Shown in pieces: positions 1 to 9,298 of a stretch of 64,000 nt of DNA. The notes below the pieces were generated by a model, which was not told the DNA's origin, searched no databases, and worked only from the letters and a program-made list of their open reading frames with translations. How positions within the stretch are numbered: position 1 is the stretch's first letter; each line of letters starts with the position of its first letter. This DNA comes from an uncultured Spartobacteria bacterium (lineage in GTDB: Bacteria; Verrucomicrobiota; Verrucomicrobiia; Chthoniobacterales; Chthoniobacteraceae): positions 1 to 64,000 of the forward strand of contig CAIRYQ010000122.1 in NCBI GenBank assembly GCA_903882875.1, written 5' to 3'. Both the position numbers and the translations under genes were made by a program.

Positions 1-408
1 GCGCGAGGCGAGGTTCGCCGCCGAGCCGATCAGATCCGTGCGCCCCGCCGCGGTGATGTCCGACACTTCGCCAAGATGGATGCCGAGCCGCGTGGCGAGC
101 GCGACCTCGCCCCACGCCATGTCGCGCAGCGCCTGCTGGAAACGCAGCGCAAACCGCACCGCGCCCGCCGCACTCGGGCACGATGCAAAGTAACCGTCGC
201 CCGTGAACTTCACGATCGTGATCCCCTCCTCCGCCGCGAGCCGCTCGAAGCTCTCGTTGTGCATCCGCAGCGCCGCCGCGTACGCAGCCGCGCCAAATTT
301 CCCAGGCAGCGCCGTGGAGCCCACGAGGTCGCTGAAAATCAGCACCGCAATGCGCGAGGCGGTGTCGGGACTGCCCGGTGCGGTGTGCGTTGTGGGTTCG
401 GCGGACAT
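1..408 (-). CDS. Class III adenylate/guanylate cyclase domain protein (3' end outside window)
   Basis: The gene reads leftward from an ATG at 408 and runs off the window edge, so only the first 136 codons are visible. After about 20 disordered residues comes the start of a class III nucleotide cyclase domain: 'VLIFSDLVGST' carries the first metal-binding Asp and 'VKFTGDGYFA' the second. Both motifs are family hallmarks, and a region like 'RLGIHLGEVSDI' follows. The enzyme class makes cAMP or cGMP from ATP or GTP. The substrate cannot be told because the specificity residues lie further on. No N-terminal membrane segment or signal peptide is seen, so the visible part is cytosolic. Confidence 0.85.
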   Translation of the reverse strand, partial: MSAEPTTHTAPGSPDTASRIAVLIFSDLVGSTALPGKFGAAAYAAALRMHNESFERLAAEEGITIVKFTGDGYFASCPSAAGAVRFALRFQQALRDMAWGEVALATRLGIHLGEVSDITAAGRTDLIGSAANLASR

Positions 409-981
409 GGCCGGGATTTCGCGCCTTCTCGCAAACACCCGCGCCGCAGACAAGGGCAAACGGCAGGGCGCCGACCGCCGGACGGGGCTGGCGGCTCAAT
501 TTTTGGCGCAAAGCGAAGCCCGCTCAAAGGCCGACAGACGTCCGCCAGCGGCGAAGGCAGCCCGCCGCGCGACGGCTGAAGGGAAAGATTTTTCCGGGAA
601 GGCGCGAGCTGCGGGACTTAGGCTGACGCAGAGACCGGGGCCTGTGGTGGCTTATGCGTGGTGAGCACGGTCCCTGCCAGCATCAGCCGCACAGCCCGCG
701 ACAGAACCGCAGCGTGTTCCGTGCTCGGCAATGGGTGCGGCATGGCCTTCCACGAACCATCCATGCCTATCCGGGCCCTCACCGAGCGGCGCGTAGCCGC
801 CCTCAAGCCACATTCCACATTCCATGACTGAACCGATGGCCCTGCTCTCGTGGTGACTGGCTGCTGCCGCTCACCCGCTCCCGCACAGCCATGCGAGCAT
901 CGTGCGGGACACACTTCCGACGGCTGCAAATTCGCCCCGTGAAATACAGGCGGCGGACTGAAGGAACACGCCGGGGACGGT
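409..981. other. Intergenic stretch, no gene recognised
   Basis: About 570 bases lie between the cyclase start and the stop of the FG-GAP protein. Open frames here have no recognisable protein features. No tRNA, strong hairpin terminator or repeat was seen. It presumably holds the cyclase promoter. Confidence 0.5.
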
Positions 982-3258
982 TCAGCGCAACCGCCAGTCC
1001 CCCAAGACACCGGTGTAGATAAACCCCGTGGCCGGCCTGAGTCCGCTCCCGGTGGAAAAATTGACAGCTCCTCCGGTGCCATCAAGCGCCCACGCATAAA
1101 TCTGGCCGGCCGTGTTTTGAAAAATCAAATCGGGCACCCCATCACTGTTGATGTCGGCCATCGCGGCGATCCTCCAATCTCCGAGCCCGCCGCCCCACAG
1201 GTAGCCGCTGCCCGGCTTTAGCCCCGTGCCGGTGGCAAAATTCACCGCACTCCCGGTGCCGTCCAGCAGCCACACGTAGATCTGGCCGACGTTGTTCTGA
1301 AATATCAGATCGGCCTTGCCATCCGAATTCACATCGGCACAGCCGACCACCCGCCAGTCTCCCAAGGCTGCGGTGTAAAGAAACCGCGATCCGGCAACCA
1401 GACCGCTCCCGGTGGAGAAATTCACCGCGTTCCCCGTACCGTCGAGAAACCACACATAAATCTGGCCGGCACTGTTTTGAAAGACCAGGTCGGCAAATCC
1501 GTCGCCATTGATGTCCGCGCAGCCGACCACCCGCCAGTCCGCCAGTCCGCCAGTGTAGAGAAACTTCGAGCCCGGCTTCAGGCCGGTCCCGGTTGAGAAA
1601 TTCACCGTGTTCCCGGTGCCATCGAGAAGCCACACGTAAATCTGGCCCGCATTGTTTTGAAAGATGAAGTCCGTGAACCCGTCATTGTTGATGTCGGCGG
1701 TGCCCACGAGCCTCCAGTCACTCAATGCACCGCCCCAAAAATAGCTGTAACTCTGCCTGACGCCGCTGCCGTTCATGAACCACCCGGCAAGCTGGCCTAT
1801 GCTGTTTTGAAACATTAGATCATCCACCGCGTCGCCGTTCACATCGGCATGGGCATCGCCGCCTGCGCGAGTCACCGTGACGGCATAAGTCCGGGTCGTC
1901 ACGCCATCGAGTGCCGTGACGACGACATTGAAGACATTTGCCCCGTTCACCAATGGCATCAGCCCGGTGGCGCTGCCCGATGCGACGGGCGTGCCGTTCA
2001 CGGCGACAGTCGCGCCCGGCTGGGAAACGACCGGCGTGAGACGGAAGCCCGCCGCCGTCCTGGCAAGGTTGAGCGAATAGGCGGTCGTGCTGCTTGCAAA
2101 TGAGGGCGAAAGCGCGCCTGCTCCCGGCGTCAAGGACGACAGGTTTGCATTGGCGGCACTGAGGATGAAGTTAGCGACCAGCGTCCTGTTCGCACCCGCG
2201 GTAAAGGAATAGGTTGCCGATCCGCTCACCTGCGCTCCGCCTTCAGTCCAGTTCACAAATGTATAACCGGTAGTAGGCGCGGCTGTCAGCGTCACGGTTG
2301 TGCCAGCAGCAATGCGTCCACCACCCGAGATGCTCCCACCCGCTGAGGGAATCGCACTCGTGCTGATGGTGAAGCTCGCGGGCGTGTAGCCGATCACGTC
2401 CATGGCCGTGATGTCCCACGGCGTCAGATCATCCTCTTCGTTCGTCGGGCCAAAGGCGTTGAACGAATCGGGTGCGGGGCCCGCCCAGTCCATGATGTCG
2501 CCGGAAGGATCCGAGTTGAAGTAATGCAGATTGGTCGCGCCGCCATCCGCGGAAAAATAGACGTTCACCGCATTCGGATCCATGCTTGGCACCCCCTTGG
2601 CGGTGTAACGGAAAAGATCGAAAGGAGCTGCGCCCACCGGGACGGAATCTATGTTGGAATTCCGCCCCATCACCTCGGATATCTCGTGTATCGCTATTCC
2701 GATGAAGTCATATTCGCCGGCCACCTTCCGGTTGGCCGGGTCATAAGTATAAGGATTGCCTCCGCCGAAATAGATCGTCCCGTCGCTGCCTGGGTCATTG
2801 GCTGCAAGCAGGCCGAGCGCCTTTGCCTCCGCCGAAGGCAGCGACCATCCTCCCGGCCCGGCAGGATCGTTCACGGGAAGACTTGCGACACTGCTGAAAT
2901 CCGCGGCACTCACCGCGCCTGCCGTGAGCGCGGCCTTCACGGCTGAATACGACGTGGGAATGAACGTCGCAAGGCTCGCACCGAGCGTCCTCGTGCCGCG
3001 GCTCACCATGATCGTGATGTTGATGGTGATCGCATCGGTGAAGACATTCTGAAACTGCTGCTCCGCATAGATCACCGCCGCCTGAAACTTCGGCACATCC
3101 GCCGCCGGCAGATACCTGTTGATGCTCGGATCCCATGTGTTGTTGAACGTGATCGCACTCCCTGAAACCGCCGAGAGAAGAACGAGGAGGAGAATGAAGA
3201 CCGCGCGTTGGAAGAGTGATTTCACGGGTGCGGATATGTCCCGGATCGTTGGCATCAT
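982..3258 (-). CDS. Exported metalloprotease-like protein with InlB-type, cadherin-like and FG-GAP repeats
   Basis: This is a 758-residue protein, taking the ATG at 3258 (a TTG lies 15 bases upstream). A signal peptide with the hydrophobic core 'AVFILLLVLLSAVSG' comes first. Residues about 30-310 match secreted zincin-like proteins, with 'HEISEVMGR' near residue 190. A classical HExxH is absent because the second His position is Glu. Next come a divergent InlB B-repeat (about 315-380, 'GYTFVNWTEGG'), a cadherin-like beta-sandwich (about 385-470) and five tandem FG-GAP/VCBS units of about 60 residues, each with a DxNxDG-type calcium loop and a 'FQN.AGQIYVW' strand. The protein is probably secreted or surface bound. 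Protease activity is inferred only. It is divergent from the DUF1080 gene at 3400. Confidence 0.8.
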   Translation of the reverse strand: MMPTIRDISAPVKSLFQRAVFILLLVLLSAVSGSAITFNNTWDPSINRYLPAADVPKFQAAVIYAEQQFQNVFTDAITINITIMVSRGTRTLGASLATFIPTSYSAVKAALTAGAVSAADFSSVASLPVNDPAGPGGWSLPSAEAKALGLLAANDPGSDGTIYFGGGNPYTYDPANRKVAGEYDFIGIAIHEISEVMGRNSNIDSVPVGAAPFDLFRYTAKGVPSMDPNAVNVYFSADGGATNLHYFNSDPSGDIMDWAGPAPDSFNAFGPTNEEDDLTPWDITAMDVIGYTPASFTISTSAIPSAGGSISGGGRIAAGTTVTLTAAPTTGYTFVNWTEGGAQVSGSATYSFTAGANRTLVANFILSAANANLSSLTPGAGALSPSFASSTTAYSLNLARTAAGFRLTPVVSQPGATVAVNGTPVASGSATGLMPLVNGANVFNVVVTALDGVTTRTYAVTVTRAGGDAHADVNGDAVDDLMFQNSIGQLAGWFMNGSGVRQSYSYFWGGALSDWRLVGTADINNDGFTDFIFQNNAGQIYVWLLDGTGNTVNFSTGTGLKPGSKFLYTGGLADWRVVGCADINGDGFADLVFQNSAGQIYVWFLDGTGNAVNFSTGSGLVAGSRFLYTAALGDWRVVGCADVNSDGKADLIFQNNVGQIYVWLLDGTGSAVNFATGTGLKPGSGYLWGGGLGDWRIAAMADINSDGVPDLIFQNTAGQIYAWALDGTGGAVNFSTGSGLRPATGFIYTGVLGDWRLR

Positions 3259-3399
3259 TTCGCTCGGATGCAAGTGAGAGGATGTTCAGAACCCCGTGAA
3301 GCCCGCACATGCCTCATGTGGACGGCCTTTCGCTTCCGTTCGTTCCGAATAAAATGCCTTTTCACCGGCGCTCTCCGCGGTTGTCACTCCCGCCATCCG

Positions 3400-4146
3400 A
3401 TGAATCCTCCCACATTCACACACAGCACCCGCTTTTCCGTCATCGCACGAAAATTCATCCTAGCCCTGCTCCTCGCATCGGCAGGCATCGCCGCGGATTC
3501 GCCGGAGCGCCCGGCGCTCACCGACGCGGAAAAGCAGGACGGCTGGAAACTCATGTTCGACGGCGTGAGCACCGCAGGCTGGCGCGGGCTCGGCATGGAT
3601 GGATTTCCCGAAGTATGGGTCGTCCAGGACGGCTGCCTCCGCTGTCTCGGCGGCTACAAGGGCGCCAACGACCTCGTGACCGTGGACGAATACGAGAACT
3701 TCGAGATGTCCTTCGAGTGGATGTTCCCGAAAAAGAGCGGCAACAGCGGCGTGAAATACCGCGTCCAGGAGCAGAAGGGAAAAGGCTACGCGTTCGGCCC
3801 CGAATACCAGTGCATGAACGACCCCGATGCGACGGACAAGCACGCCAGCGGTTCGCTTTACGACATCTTTGCGCCAGAGGGGAAAAAGCTGATGCCGCAG
3901 GGGGAGTTCAACAAGTCGCGCATCATCGTGCAGGGCAATCACGTCGAGCATTGGCTGAACGGCGTGAAGGTCGTCTCAGCCGAGTTTGGCAGCGATGCGA
4001 TGAATGCAGCCCTCGCGCAAAGCCATTTCAAGAACAGCGACTGGGGAAAGAAACCCCGCGGCCACATAATCCTGCAGGATCACCACAGCGAGGTGTTCTT
4101 CCGAAATCTCAAGATACGTGTCCTGCCGGATGCGAATCCGAAGTAA
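3400..4146 (+). CDS. DUF1080 (3-keto-disaccharide hydrolase-like) exported protein
   Basis: This is a 248-residue protein. The ATG at 3400 is preferred because it opens a signal peptide ('FILALLLASAGIAA'); open codons upstream look non-coding. The mature part is a concanavalin-like beta-sandwich of the DUF1080 family, with the marker stretches 'DGWKLMFDGVSTAGWRG', 'FEMSFEWMFPKKSGNSG' and 'HWLNGVKVV'. Some family members hydrolyse 3-keto-disaccharides, others are unassigned. It is followed after 24 bases by a TAT-exported Gfo/Idh/MocA protein, a common pairing in planctomycetes and verrucomicrobia that fits a 3-keto-sugar route. The substrate is unknown. Confidence 0.87.
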   Translation: MNPPTFTHSTRFSVIARKFILALLLASAGIAADSPERPALTDAEKQDGWKLMFDGVSTAGWRGLGMDGFPEVWVVQDGCLRCLGGYKGANDLVTVDEYENFEMSFEWMFPKKSGNSGVKYRVQEQKGKGYAFGPEYQCMNDPDATDKHASGSLYDIFAPEGKKLMPQGEFNKSRIIVQGNHVEHWLNGVKVVSAEFGSDAMNAALAQSHFKNSDWGKKPRGHIILQDHHSEVFFRNLKIRVLPDANPK

Positions 4147-4170
4147 CGCTAACCCGCCTCCATTTCCGAT

Positions 4171-5619
4171 ATGAAGCAAAACATCAGCCGCCGTTCCGCA
4201 CTAAGTCGCCTGTCCCTCGCCGCCGGAGGGATCGCAGCGACGCGCATCCTCGGTGCCCCACATATTCTTAGTGCGGCAAATGCGCCGCACAGGCTCAACT
4301 GCGTAGTTATCGGCTGCGGTGCGCGGGGCATGTCGCACATCGCAGCGGCCGCGGGGCACAATCAGACGGACAAGGACAGCCAGAACCTGATGGCCATCGT
4401 GGACGCAGACGAAGCCAAACTGGCCAAGGTGCTTGCATGGGCAAAGGGCAAGGGCTTTGACCCGGAGCGCATCCAGACCTTTACCGACTACCGCACGATG
4501 TTTGATAAGATCGGAAAGCAGATAGATGCGGTCTTCATCGCGACGCCGAACCATCAGCACGCACCTCCCGCGATGATGGCCATGCAGCTTGGCAAGGGCG
4601 TCTATTGCGAAAAGCCGCTCTCACACACCATCGCCGAGGCGCGCAAGCTCGCCGAGCTGGCCGCAAGCAGCAAGGTGCCGACCCAGATGGGTAATCAGGG
4701 CCATTGCGAGGAAGGCTATCGCCGACTGTGTGAATATGTGTGGGCAGGTGTCATCGGGAAAATCACCGAGACCCATAGCTGGACGAATCGCAGCAATGGC
4801 GGAATCGGCCCGCGGCCCGCTTCCATTGCGGTGCCGGGTGGCGTGCACTGGGACTCATGGATCGGCCCTGCGCCGATGCGCGACTATCATTCGGATCTCC
4901 ATCCGCACCAGTGGCACGGATGGCATGACTTTGGAAACGGCTCGCTCGGCAACATGGGCTGCCACGTGCTCGACGGCGTTTATTGGTCGCTAAAGCTCGG
5001 GCATCCCACGCGCATCGAAGCCGAACAGCTATTCGGCGGAAGCAATGAACGCTATCCGACAGGCACGCGAATCCGCTGGGATTTCCCGGCACGCGAAGAG
5101 ATGCAGGCGGTGAAGGTGTATTGGTACGATGGCCGCATCGGTGTCGGCGACACTGGCGATGAAAACAAAGCCACGCCCAAAGGCCCGAGGGGTAAGCCCA
5201 ACATTCCCCCGCTGCTGCTCGAACTAAGAGAGAAATATCCCGAGGAGAAATTCGAGGACAACGGGACGCTCTATGTCGGCGAAAAGGGCATCCTCTACAC
5301 TGGCACCTATGGCGGGAATATGCGCATCGTCCCGCATAAACTAATGCTCGAAACTCCCGAGCCTGCGAAGTCCCTCCCCCGCTCTTCCAGCTCCTTTGGT
5401 GATTTCATGCGTGCCTGCAAGGAGGGCACCAATAAAACGGCCTCCAGCTTCGATTACTCGGCACGGCTCACGGAATTCACGCTGCTGGGTAATCTCGCGC
5501 AGCTCGCCGGCGAACACCGTCCGGTCGAATGGGACGGGCCGAACATGAAGGTCACTAACCTTCCCGAGCTGAATCAATACGTGAAACAGGAATACCGGAA
5601 AGGCTGGGGAGGAATCTGA
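4171..5619 (+). CDS. Gfo/Idh/MocA family oxidoreductase with TAT leader
   Basis: This is a 482-residue protein. The N terminus has a twin-arginine leader ('SRRSALSRLSLAAGGIAA'), so export in folded form with bound cofactor is likely. A Rossmann NAD(P)-binding motif 'VIGCGARGMSHIA' follows at about residue 47, then 'IATPNHQHAPPAM' and the family's catalytic-lysine motif 'CEKPLSH'. The C-terminal half is the usual beta-sheet domain with a bacterial-type extension rich in charged residues. Known relatives oxidise or reduce sugars and inositols. Lying directly behind the DUF1080 gene, it probably works on the same sugar in the periplasm. The substrate is not deducible. Confidence 0.9.
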   Translation: MKQNISRRSALSRLSLAAGGIAATRILGAPHILSAANAPHRLNCVVIGCGARGMSHIAAAAGHNQTDKDSQNLMAIVDADEAKLAKVLAWAKGKGFDPERIQTFTDYRTMFDKIGKQIDAVFIATPNHQHAPPAMMAMQLGKGVYCEKPLSHTIAEARKLAELAASSKVPTQMGNQGHCEEGYRRLCEYVWAGVIGKITETHSWTNRSNGGIGPRPASIAVPGGVHWDSWIGPAPMRDYHSDLHPHQWHGWHDFGNGSLGNMGCHVLDGVYWSLKLGHPTRIEAEQLFGGSNERYPTGTRIRWDFPAREEMQAVKVYWYDGRIGVGDTGDENKATPKGPRGKPNIPPLLLELREKYPEEKFEDNGTLYVGEKGILYTGTYGGNMRIVPHKLMLETPEPAKSLPRSSSSFGDFMRACKEGTNKTASSFDYSARLTEFTLLGNLAQLAGEHRPVEWDGPNMKVTNLPELNQYVKQEYRKGWGGI

Positions 5620-5664
5620 GAGTTCCTGATGGGGCTCAATTAACTGCCCACACGACCAGCAGCC

Positions 5665-7254
5665 CTACCAGTTATCAGTCCGAAAAGGCTGCGCAGGCAG
5701 GCCGTCCTTGTTGAACAGATTGGCCCATTGAAAGCTGCCGGACCAAGCATAACGCACGGCGGCCGGCTTCTGGACTTCCTTGCTGGAGACCACGACGGCG
5801 TCGCCGTCAATCTGCGCGTCGGCCCATACGAATTTCTTGTCCTCACCGGCGATCATGAAGCCCTGGAGCGCTTCGCCATTCTTGAAGGCGAGGCCCTTGC
5901 CGGTGTGTGTGAATTTCAATGTGACAATTTTCCCCTCGACCTTGTGCGACGCGAGCTGCGGCCCGAGGTATTCGTTCTTCCCGCCGTATGCGACCGCCAT
6001 CGCGACCTGCGCGGCGCGCTCGCCGTAGCCGGACTTGTTCGGGGGATGGATGCCGTTCCCGAGGTCACTGGCGATGACCATGTGCGTGTTCGGATACTTC
6101 ATGAACTGCTCGAAAGCCACATGCGAATATTCGCGGTCGGGGCCATTCGGGATCGCCTTTGGCAGCGGCGCAAATTTTTCCGCGAGGCGGTTCATCGGCC
6201 TCGTGTAATCGAACGCGCAACCGCCGCCGCTCGGCTTTTCGACATAGAGGAATGGGAAGTCACCTTGGCCCCAGTCCTTGCGCCAGCCGCGGATGAGCGC
6301 GCCCATGAGCGTGATCTGATCCACACCGACGATGTTCGTGCGGCTCTCGCCCTGATCCCACAGCACGCCCTTGATCGCATAGCCGACGTACGGCCGGACG
6401 AACGCCTCGAAAAGCTGGCCGACTTTGCCACCGTTCGTCTCGCCCGCCCTGCCGGGCTGCTGCAGGCCGCGCGGCGCGGGGGGCTGCGGCTTGCCTTCCT
6501 TTTTCGCCGCCTCCGCGAGCGTCTTCCATGCGGCAAAATCCGCGTCATATTTTGCCTTCGCCACGTTGTACTTCGCGAGCGCCTCGTCGTAGTTGTAGGT
6601 CGCAGCAAATTTCTTCACCGCCTCCGCGCACGCGGCGTCGCTGCGATACATCTCTTCGCTAAGCCAGAATCCCGACGGCGTGCCGCCGACCGCGCCGACC
6701 ATGAGGCCGATCGGCACATCCACTTCCTTCTGCAGCGCGTAGCCGAAGGAAAAAAGCAGCGCGCTGAACTTTTCATTTGCCGCAGGTGTGGCCTGCTCCC
6801 ACACATCGTTCGGGCCTTTGCGGATGAGGCGCACTTTTGGAAAGGTCTGCTTCACGGCATCCGCAAGCACGGGATCGTTTGCGGTGTAGCTGGTGGCCGT
6901 CATGTCCATGTTCGACTGGCCGGAGCCGACCCACACGTCGCCGACGAGCACGTCCTCGATTTTTTTGTCGCCGACGGTCAGCACTTTCGGCTCGGCGCTC
7001 GCGGTCAGCGGCGCAAGCTTCACACGCCACGCGCCCTTGTCGTCCGCGGTCGCGCTGACGGTCTGCCCCGCAAAGGCGACACTCACCTTTTCACCCGGAG
7101 CCGCCGTGCCCCAGACCGGCACGTCCATCCCGCGCTGAAGCACCATGTGCGGCGTGAAGACTTTCGACAGCTTCACCTCGGCGTGCAGCGCGGGTGCGCT
7201 CCATGCGGTGACGAGGCAGAACAGGGCGGCGGATGAGGACGGGAGACGTTTCAT
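5665..7254 (-). CDS. Sialate O-acetylesterase-like exported esterase (SASA/DUF303)
   Basis: This is a 529-residue protein. The ATG at 7254 is preferred because it opens a signal peptide ('SSSAALFCLVTAWSAPALHA'). The mature protein begins 'VKLSKVFTPHMVLQRGMDVP', the typical N-terminal jelly-roll start of this family. Catalytic features are 'GSGQSNMDM' (nucleophile Ser), 'LWDQGESRTN' and 'GNGIHPPNKSGYGERAA' (catalytic His). The family removes acetyl groups from sialic acids or plant polysaccharides such as xylan, and the sequence does not distinguish these. An insert of about 70 residues rich in Ala, Lys and Pro lies between the catalytic blocks. It is convergent with the Gfo/Idh gene. Confidence 0.9.
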   Translation of the reverse strand: MKRLPSSSAALFCLVTAWSAPALHAEVKLSKVFTPHMVLQRGMDVPVWGTAAPGEKVSVAFAGQTVSATADDKGAWRVKLAPLTASAEPKVLTVGDKKIEDVLVGDVWVGSGQSNMDMTATSYTANDPVLADAVKQTFPKVRLIRKGPNDVWEQATPAANEKFSALLFSFGYALQKEVDVPIGLMVGAVGGTPSGFWLSEEMYRSDAACAEAVKKFAATYNYDEALAKYNVAKAKYDADFAAWKTLAEAAKKEGKPQPPAPRGLQQPGRAGETNGGKVGQLFEAFVRPYVGYAIKGVLWDQGESRTNIVGVDQITLMGALIRGWRKDWGQGDFPFLYVEKPSGGGCAFDYTRPMNRLAEKFAPLPKAIPNGPDREYSHVAFEQFMKYPNTHMVIASDLGNGIHPPNKSGYGERAAQVAMAVAYGGKNEYLGPQLASHKVEGKIVTLKFTHTGKGLAFKNGEALQGFMIAGEDKKFVWADAQIDGDAVVVSSKEVQKPAAVRYAWSGSFQWANLFNKDGLPAQPFRTDNW

Positions 7255-7517
7255 GAGAGGTAAGATGAGTGGGTCGCGAATTGACCCGGACGCCGCGCGG
7301 AAATTAGCAGCTTCGGAGTCGCAATGATCCGCGCACACGCAGTCCGGGAAAAATCGCGGCGCCAGTCTTCCACTCATTTCCATGGATCGCTCCATTTGGC
7401 GGCGGCGGAGCGTGGGCACTGCGAATGCCGAATGGAACCGGAAAGTGAGACGCACGCCTGTCAGCAAAGGACTGAAATCCCTCGCGCTGTGTGGCGTGAT
7501 CCATTACCCACCAGAGC

Positions 7518-8354
7518 ATGAAATCACCCCGCCTCCATGCCTGCCGAACGCTGATGGTCAGCGTGATCCTCCTGACGCTGACGAACGGAAAGCCCTGCGC
7601 GGCGCAAGCCGCCGATGCGAAGCATTCGTCGGAAGAGCAGATTGCGAAAGTGAAGTCGGACTTGCAGCACGGTGATGCCTCAACTCGTCAGGCGGCCATC
7701 GGCTCGCTCGTGCATTCCGCCATTTCGCCGCAGCTCCTTGCGGAGATGCGGAGCGCACTGTCCGATCCGGATGAAGTGGTTCGCTCAAGGGCAGCGACCG
7801 CGATTGGCAATCTTGGCGCGGATGCCGTCGCGGCCATTTCGCAACTGGCCGCCCAACTGAAGTCGGACAAAGCCAAGGAAGCCCGGGAGACTGCGGCGCG
7901 CGCGCTCGGGCGGATTGGCAAGGCGGCTCCGAGTTCAACGGATCAGCTTGTGCCGCTCCTGCGAACGGCGAGTCAGGATGATGCCGATCCGGTCACACGC
8001 GTCGTGGCGCTGGGTGCCTTGGCGATGGTTAATGACGAGCTTCCCAGCCAGATCACCGCGCTTCGCAAATACCTGCATCACGATGACGCTTTGGTTCGGA
8101 TGAAGTCTTCCCACGCATTGGGAATGCTCGGACTGGCAGCGAAGGATGCGGCTCCGGAGATCGTGGAGGTGTTGAAACACGAGACCGATGCTCATCGCCG
8201 CGGCTATGTCGCCCGTGCTCTCGGGAATACGGGAGACCCGGCGTCCCTGCCCGTATTGGAAGCGGCGCTGAAAGCCGAGACCGATCCCGGTGCGCAAGGC
8301 GAGATGCGAGGTGCAATCAGCCGGCTCAAGGCGAACCCTGCGGTGAAGCCTTAG
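7518..8354 (+). CDS. Exported HEAT-repeat protein
   Basis: This is a 278-residue protein with an N-terminal hydrophobic signal ('LMVSVILLTLTNGKPCAAQA'). From about residue 40 to the end it consists of HEAT/PBS-lyase-type helical repeats such as 'DEVVRSRAATAIGNLGADA', 'ETAARALGRIGKAAPSS', 'DALVRMKSSHALGMLG' and 'GYVARALGNTGDPASLPVL'. Such repeats are protein-binding scaffolds and no enzymatic motif is seen. Its stop lies 7 bases from the stop of the convergent SUMF1 gene. Partner and function are unknown. Confidence 0.8.
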   Translation: MKSPRLHACRTLMVSVILLTLTNGKPCAAQAADAKHSSEEQIAKVKSDLQHGDASTRQAAIGSLVHSAISPQLLAEMRSALSDPDEVVRSRAATAIGNLGADAVAAISQLAAQLKSDKAKEARETAARALGRIGKAAPSSTDQLVPLLRTASQDDADPVTRVVALGALAMVNDELPSQITALRKYLHHDDALVRMKSSHALGMLGLAAKDAAPEIVEVLKHETDAHRRGYVARALGNTGDPASLPVLEAALKAETDPGAQGEMRGAISRLKANPAVKP

Positions 8355-8361
8355 GGCGTGT

Positions 8362-9147
8362 TCATAGAATCGTCCTCGCCAGACGGAAGCCGAAATAGAT
8401 CGTCCCCAAGTTCGGCTCGAATTCGTAACGGAAGGTGGAACTGACGCCACCATTTGGCTCATCGTAAAAGCAACCACCGCGCAAAATGCGTTCTTTGCCC
8501 GCGGCAGGGCCCGTGGGATCCGAGACCGCCTTGTCCGGGAGGGGAGCGTTCCAATCCTGGCACCATTCCCAGACATTGCCGTGCATGTCATAAAGACCGA
8601 ATACATTCGGCATGTAACTCCCGACCGCCACCGCCTTGCCTGCATTGCCATATCCGAAGTTCGCCTGCGCTTGCGTAATCGTGTCGCCAAACGCAAAGGC
8701 GGTTTGTGTTCCTCCCCTGCATGCATACTCCCATTCCGCGTCCGTGGGCAGGCGATAGCCACCCTTCGTCTTTTCGTTGAGCTTCTTGATGAACGCCTGG
8801 CAGTCGTCCCATGAGACGTGCGTGACTGGCAGTTTCGGCCCCTTCGATTCGGACGGGTTATTGCCCATCACGGCCTGCCACTGTTCCTGCGTCACCTCGT
8901 ATTTGCCGATGTAAAATGGCTTCGAGATGGTGACTTCATGCTGGGGGTTGTCCTTGGCCTGAGGCCCTGTCCCCGGCTTTACGCCCATCACAAATTTTGC
9001 TGCCGGCAACAGGACCATTTCCAATTTCACCTCTCCACCAAGATCCACCGTTTCCACTTTCAGATGCGTGGCGTCCTGCGCCGCGGCTGAAAGTGCGAAC
9101 GCCACTCCTGCGACGAGAAAACAACGAGAGCATATATTAATTTTCAT
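8362..9147 (-). CDS. Exported SUMF1/FGE-fold protein lacking the usual cysteine pair
   Basis: This is a 261-residue protein, using the ATG at 9147 that opens a signal peptide ('CFLVAGVAFALSAAAQ'). The rest is one SUMF1 domain, with 'FYIGKYEVTQEQWQAVMG', 'LPVTHVSWDDCQAF', 'YRLPTDAEWEYACRGG', 'YDMHGNVWEWCQDW', 'RILRGGCFYDE' and the end 'FGFRLAR'. In true formylglycine-generating enzymes two catalytic cysteines sit in the segment after 'RGG..'. Here that segment reads 'GGVSSTFRYEF' and has none, so sulfatase activation is doubtful. The FGE fold is also used by hydroxylases and ligand-binding proteins. No sulfatase gene lies nearby. Confidence 0.88.
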   Translation of the reverse strand: MKINICSRCFLVAGVAFALSAAAQDATHLKVETVDLGGEVKLEMVLLPAAKFVMGVKPGTGPQAKDNPQHEVTISKPFYIGKYEVTQEQWQAVMGNNPSESKGPKLPVTHVSWDDCQAFIKKLNEKTKGGYRLPTDAEWEYACRGGTQTAFAFGDTITQAQANFGYGNAGKAVAVGSYMPNVFGLYDMHGNVWEWCQDWNAPLPDKAVSDPTGPAAGKERILRGGCFYDEPNGGVSSTFRYEFEPNLGTIYFGFRLARTIL

Positions 9148-9298
9148 GGCGTTGGCGAGTCTGCTTACGAGGGTCTGCTTCGCCAAGGCAGATTACTGCT
9201 CTGTTCCCTGCGTCTGCACTGAATGCTTCTCATCCTCTTTGCGCGTTACGCGGCGGTTGGATCCTGCAGCTCTCAACCGGAGCGAAAACGAATTCGCC

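Noticed and set aside
618-1097. A 159-codon open frame between the cyclase and the FG-GAP gene
   Set aside because: It overlaps the FG-GAP gene in another frame and its translation is Pro/Arg/Ala-rich without motifs.
5728-7236. A 502-codon open frame opposite the sialate O-acetylesterase gene
   Set aside because: It is an antisense frame kept open by GC-rich codon use; its translation is low-complexity Arg/Ala/His/Val with no domain, while the other strand has a clear enzyme.
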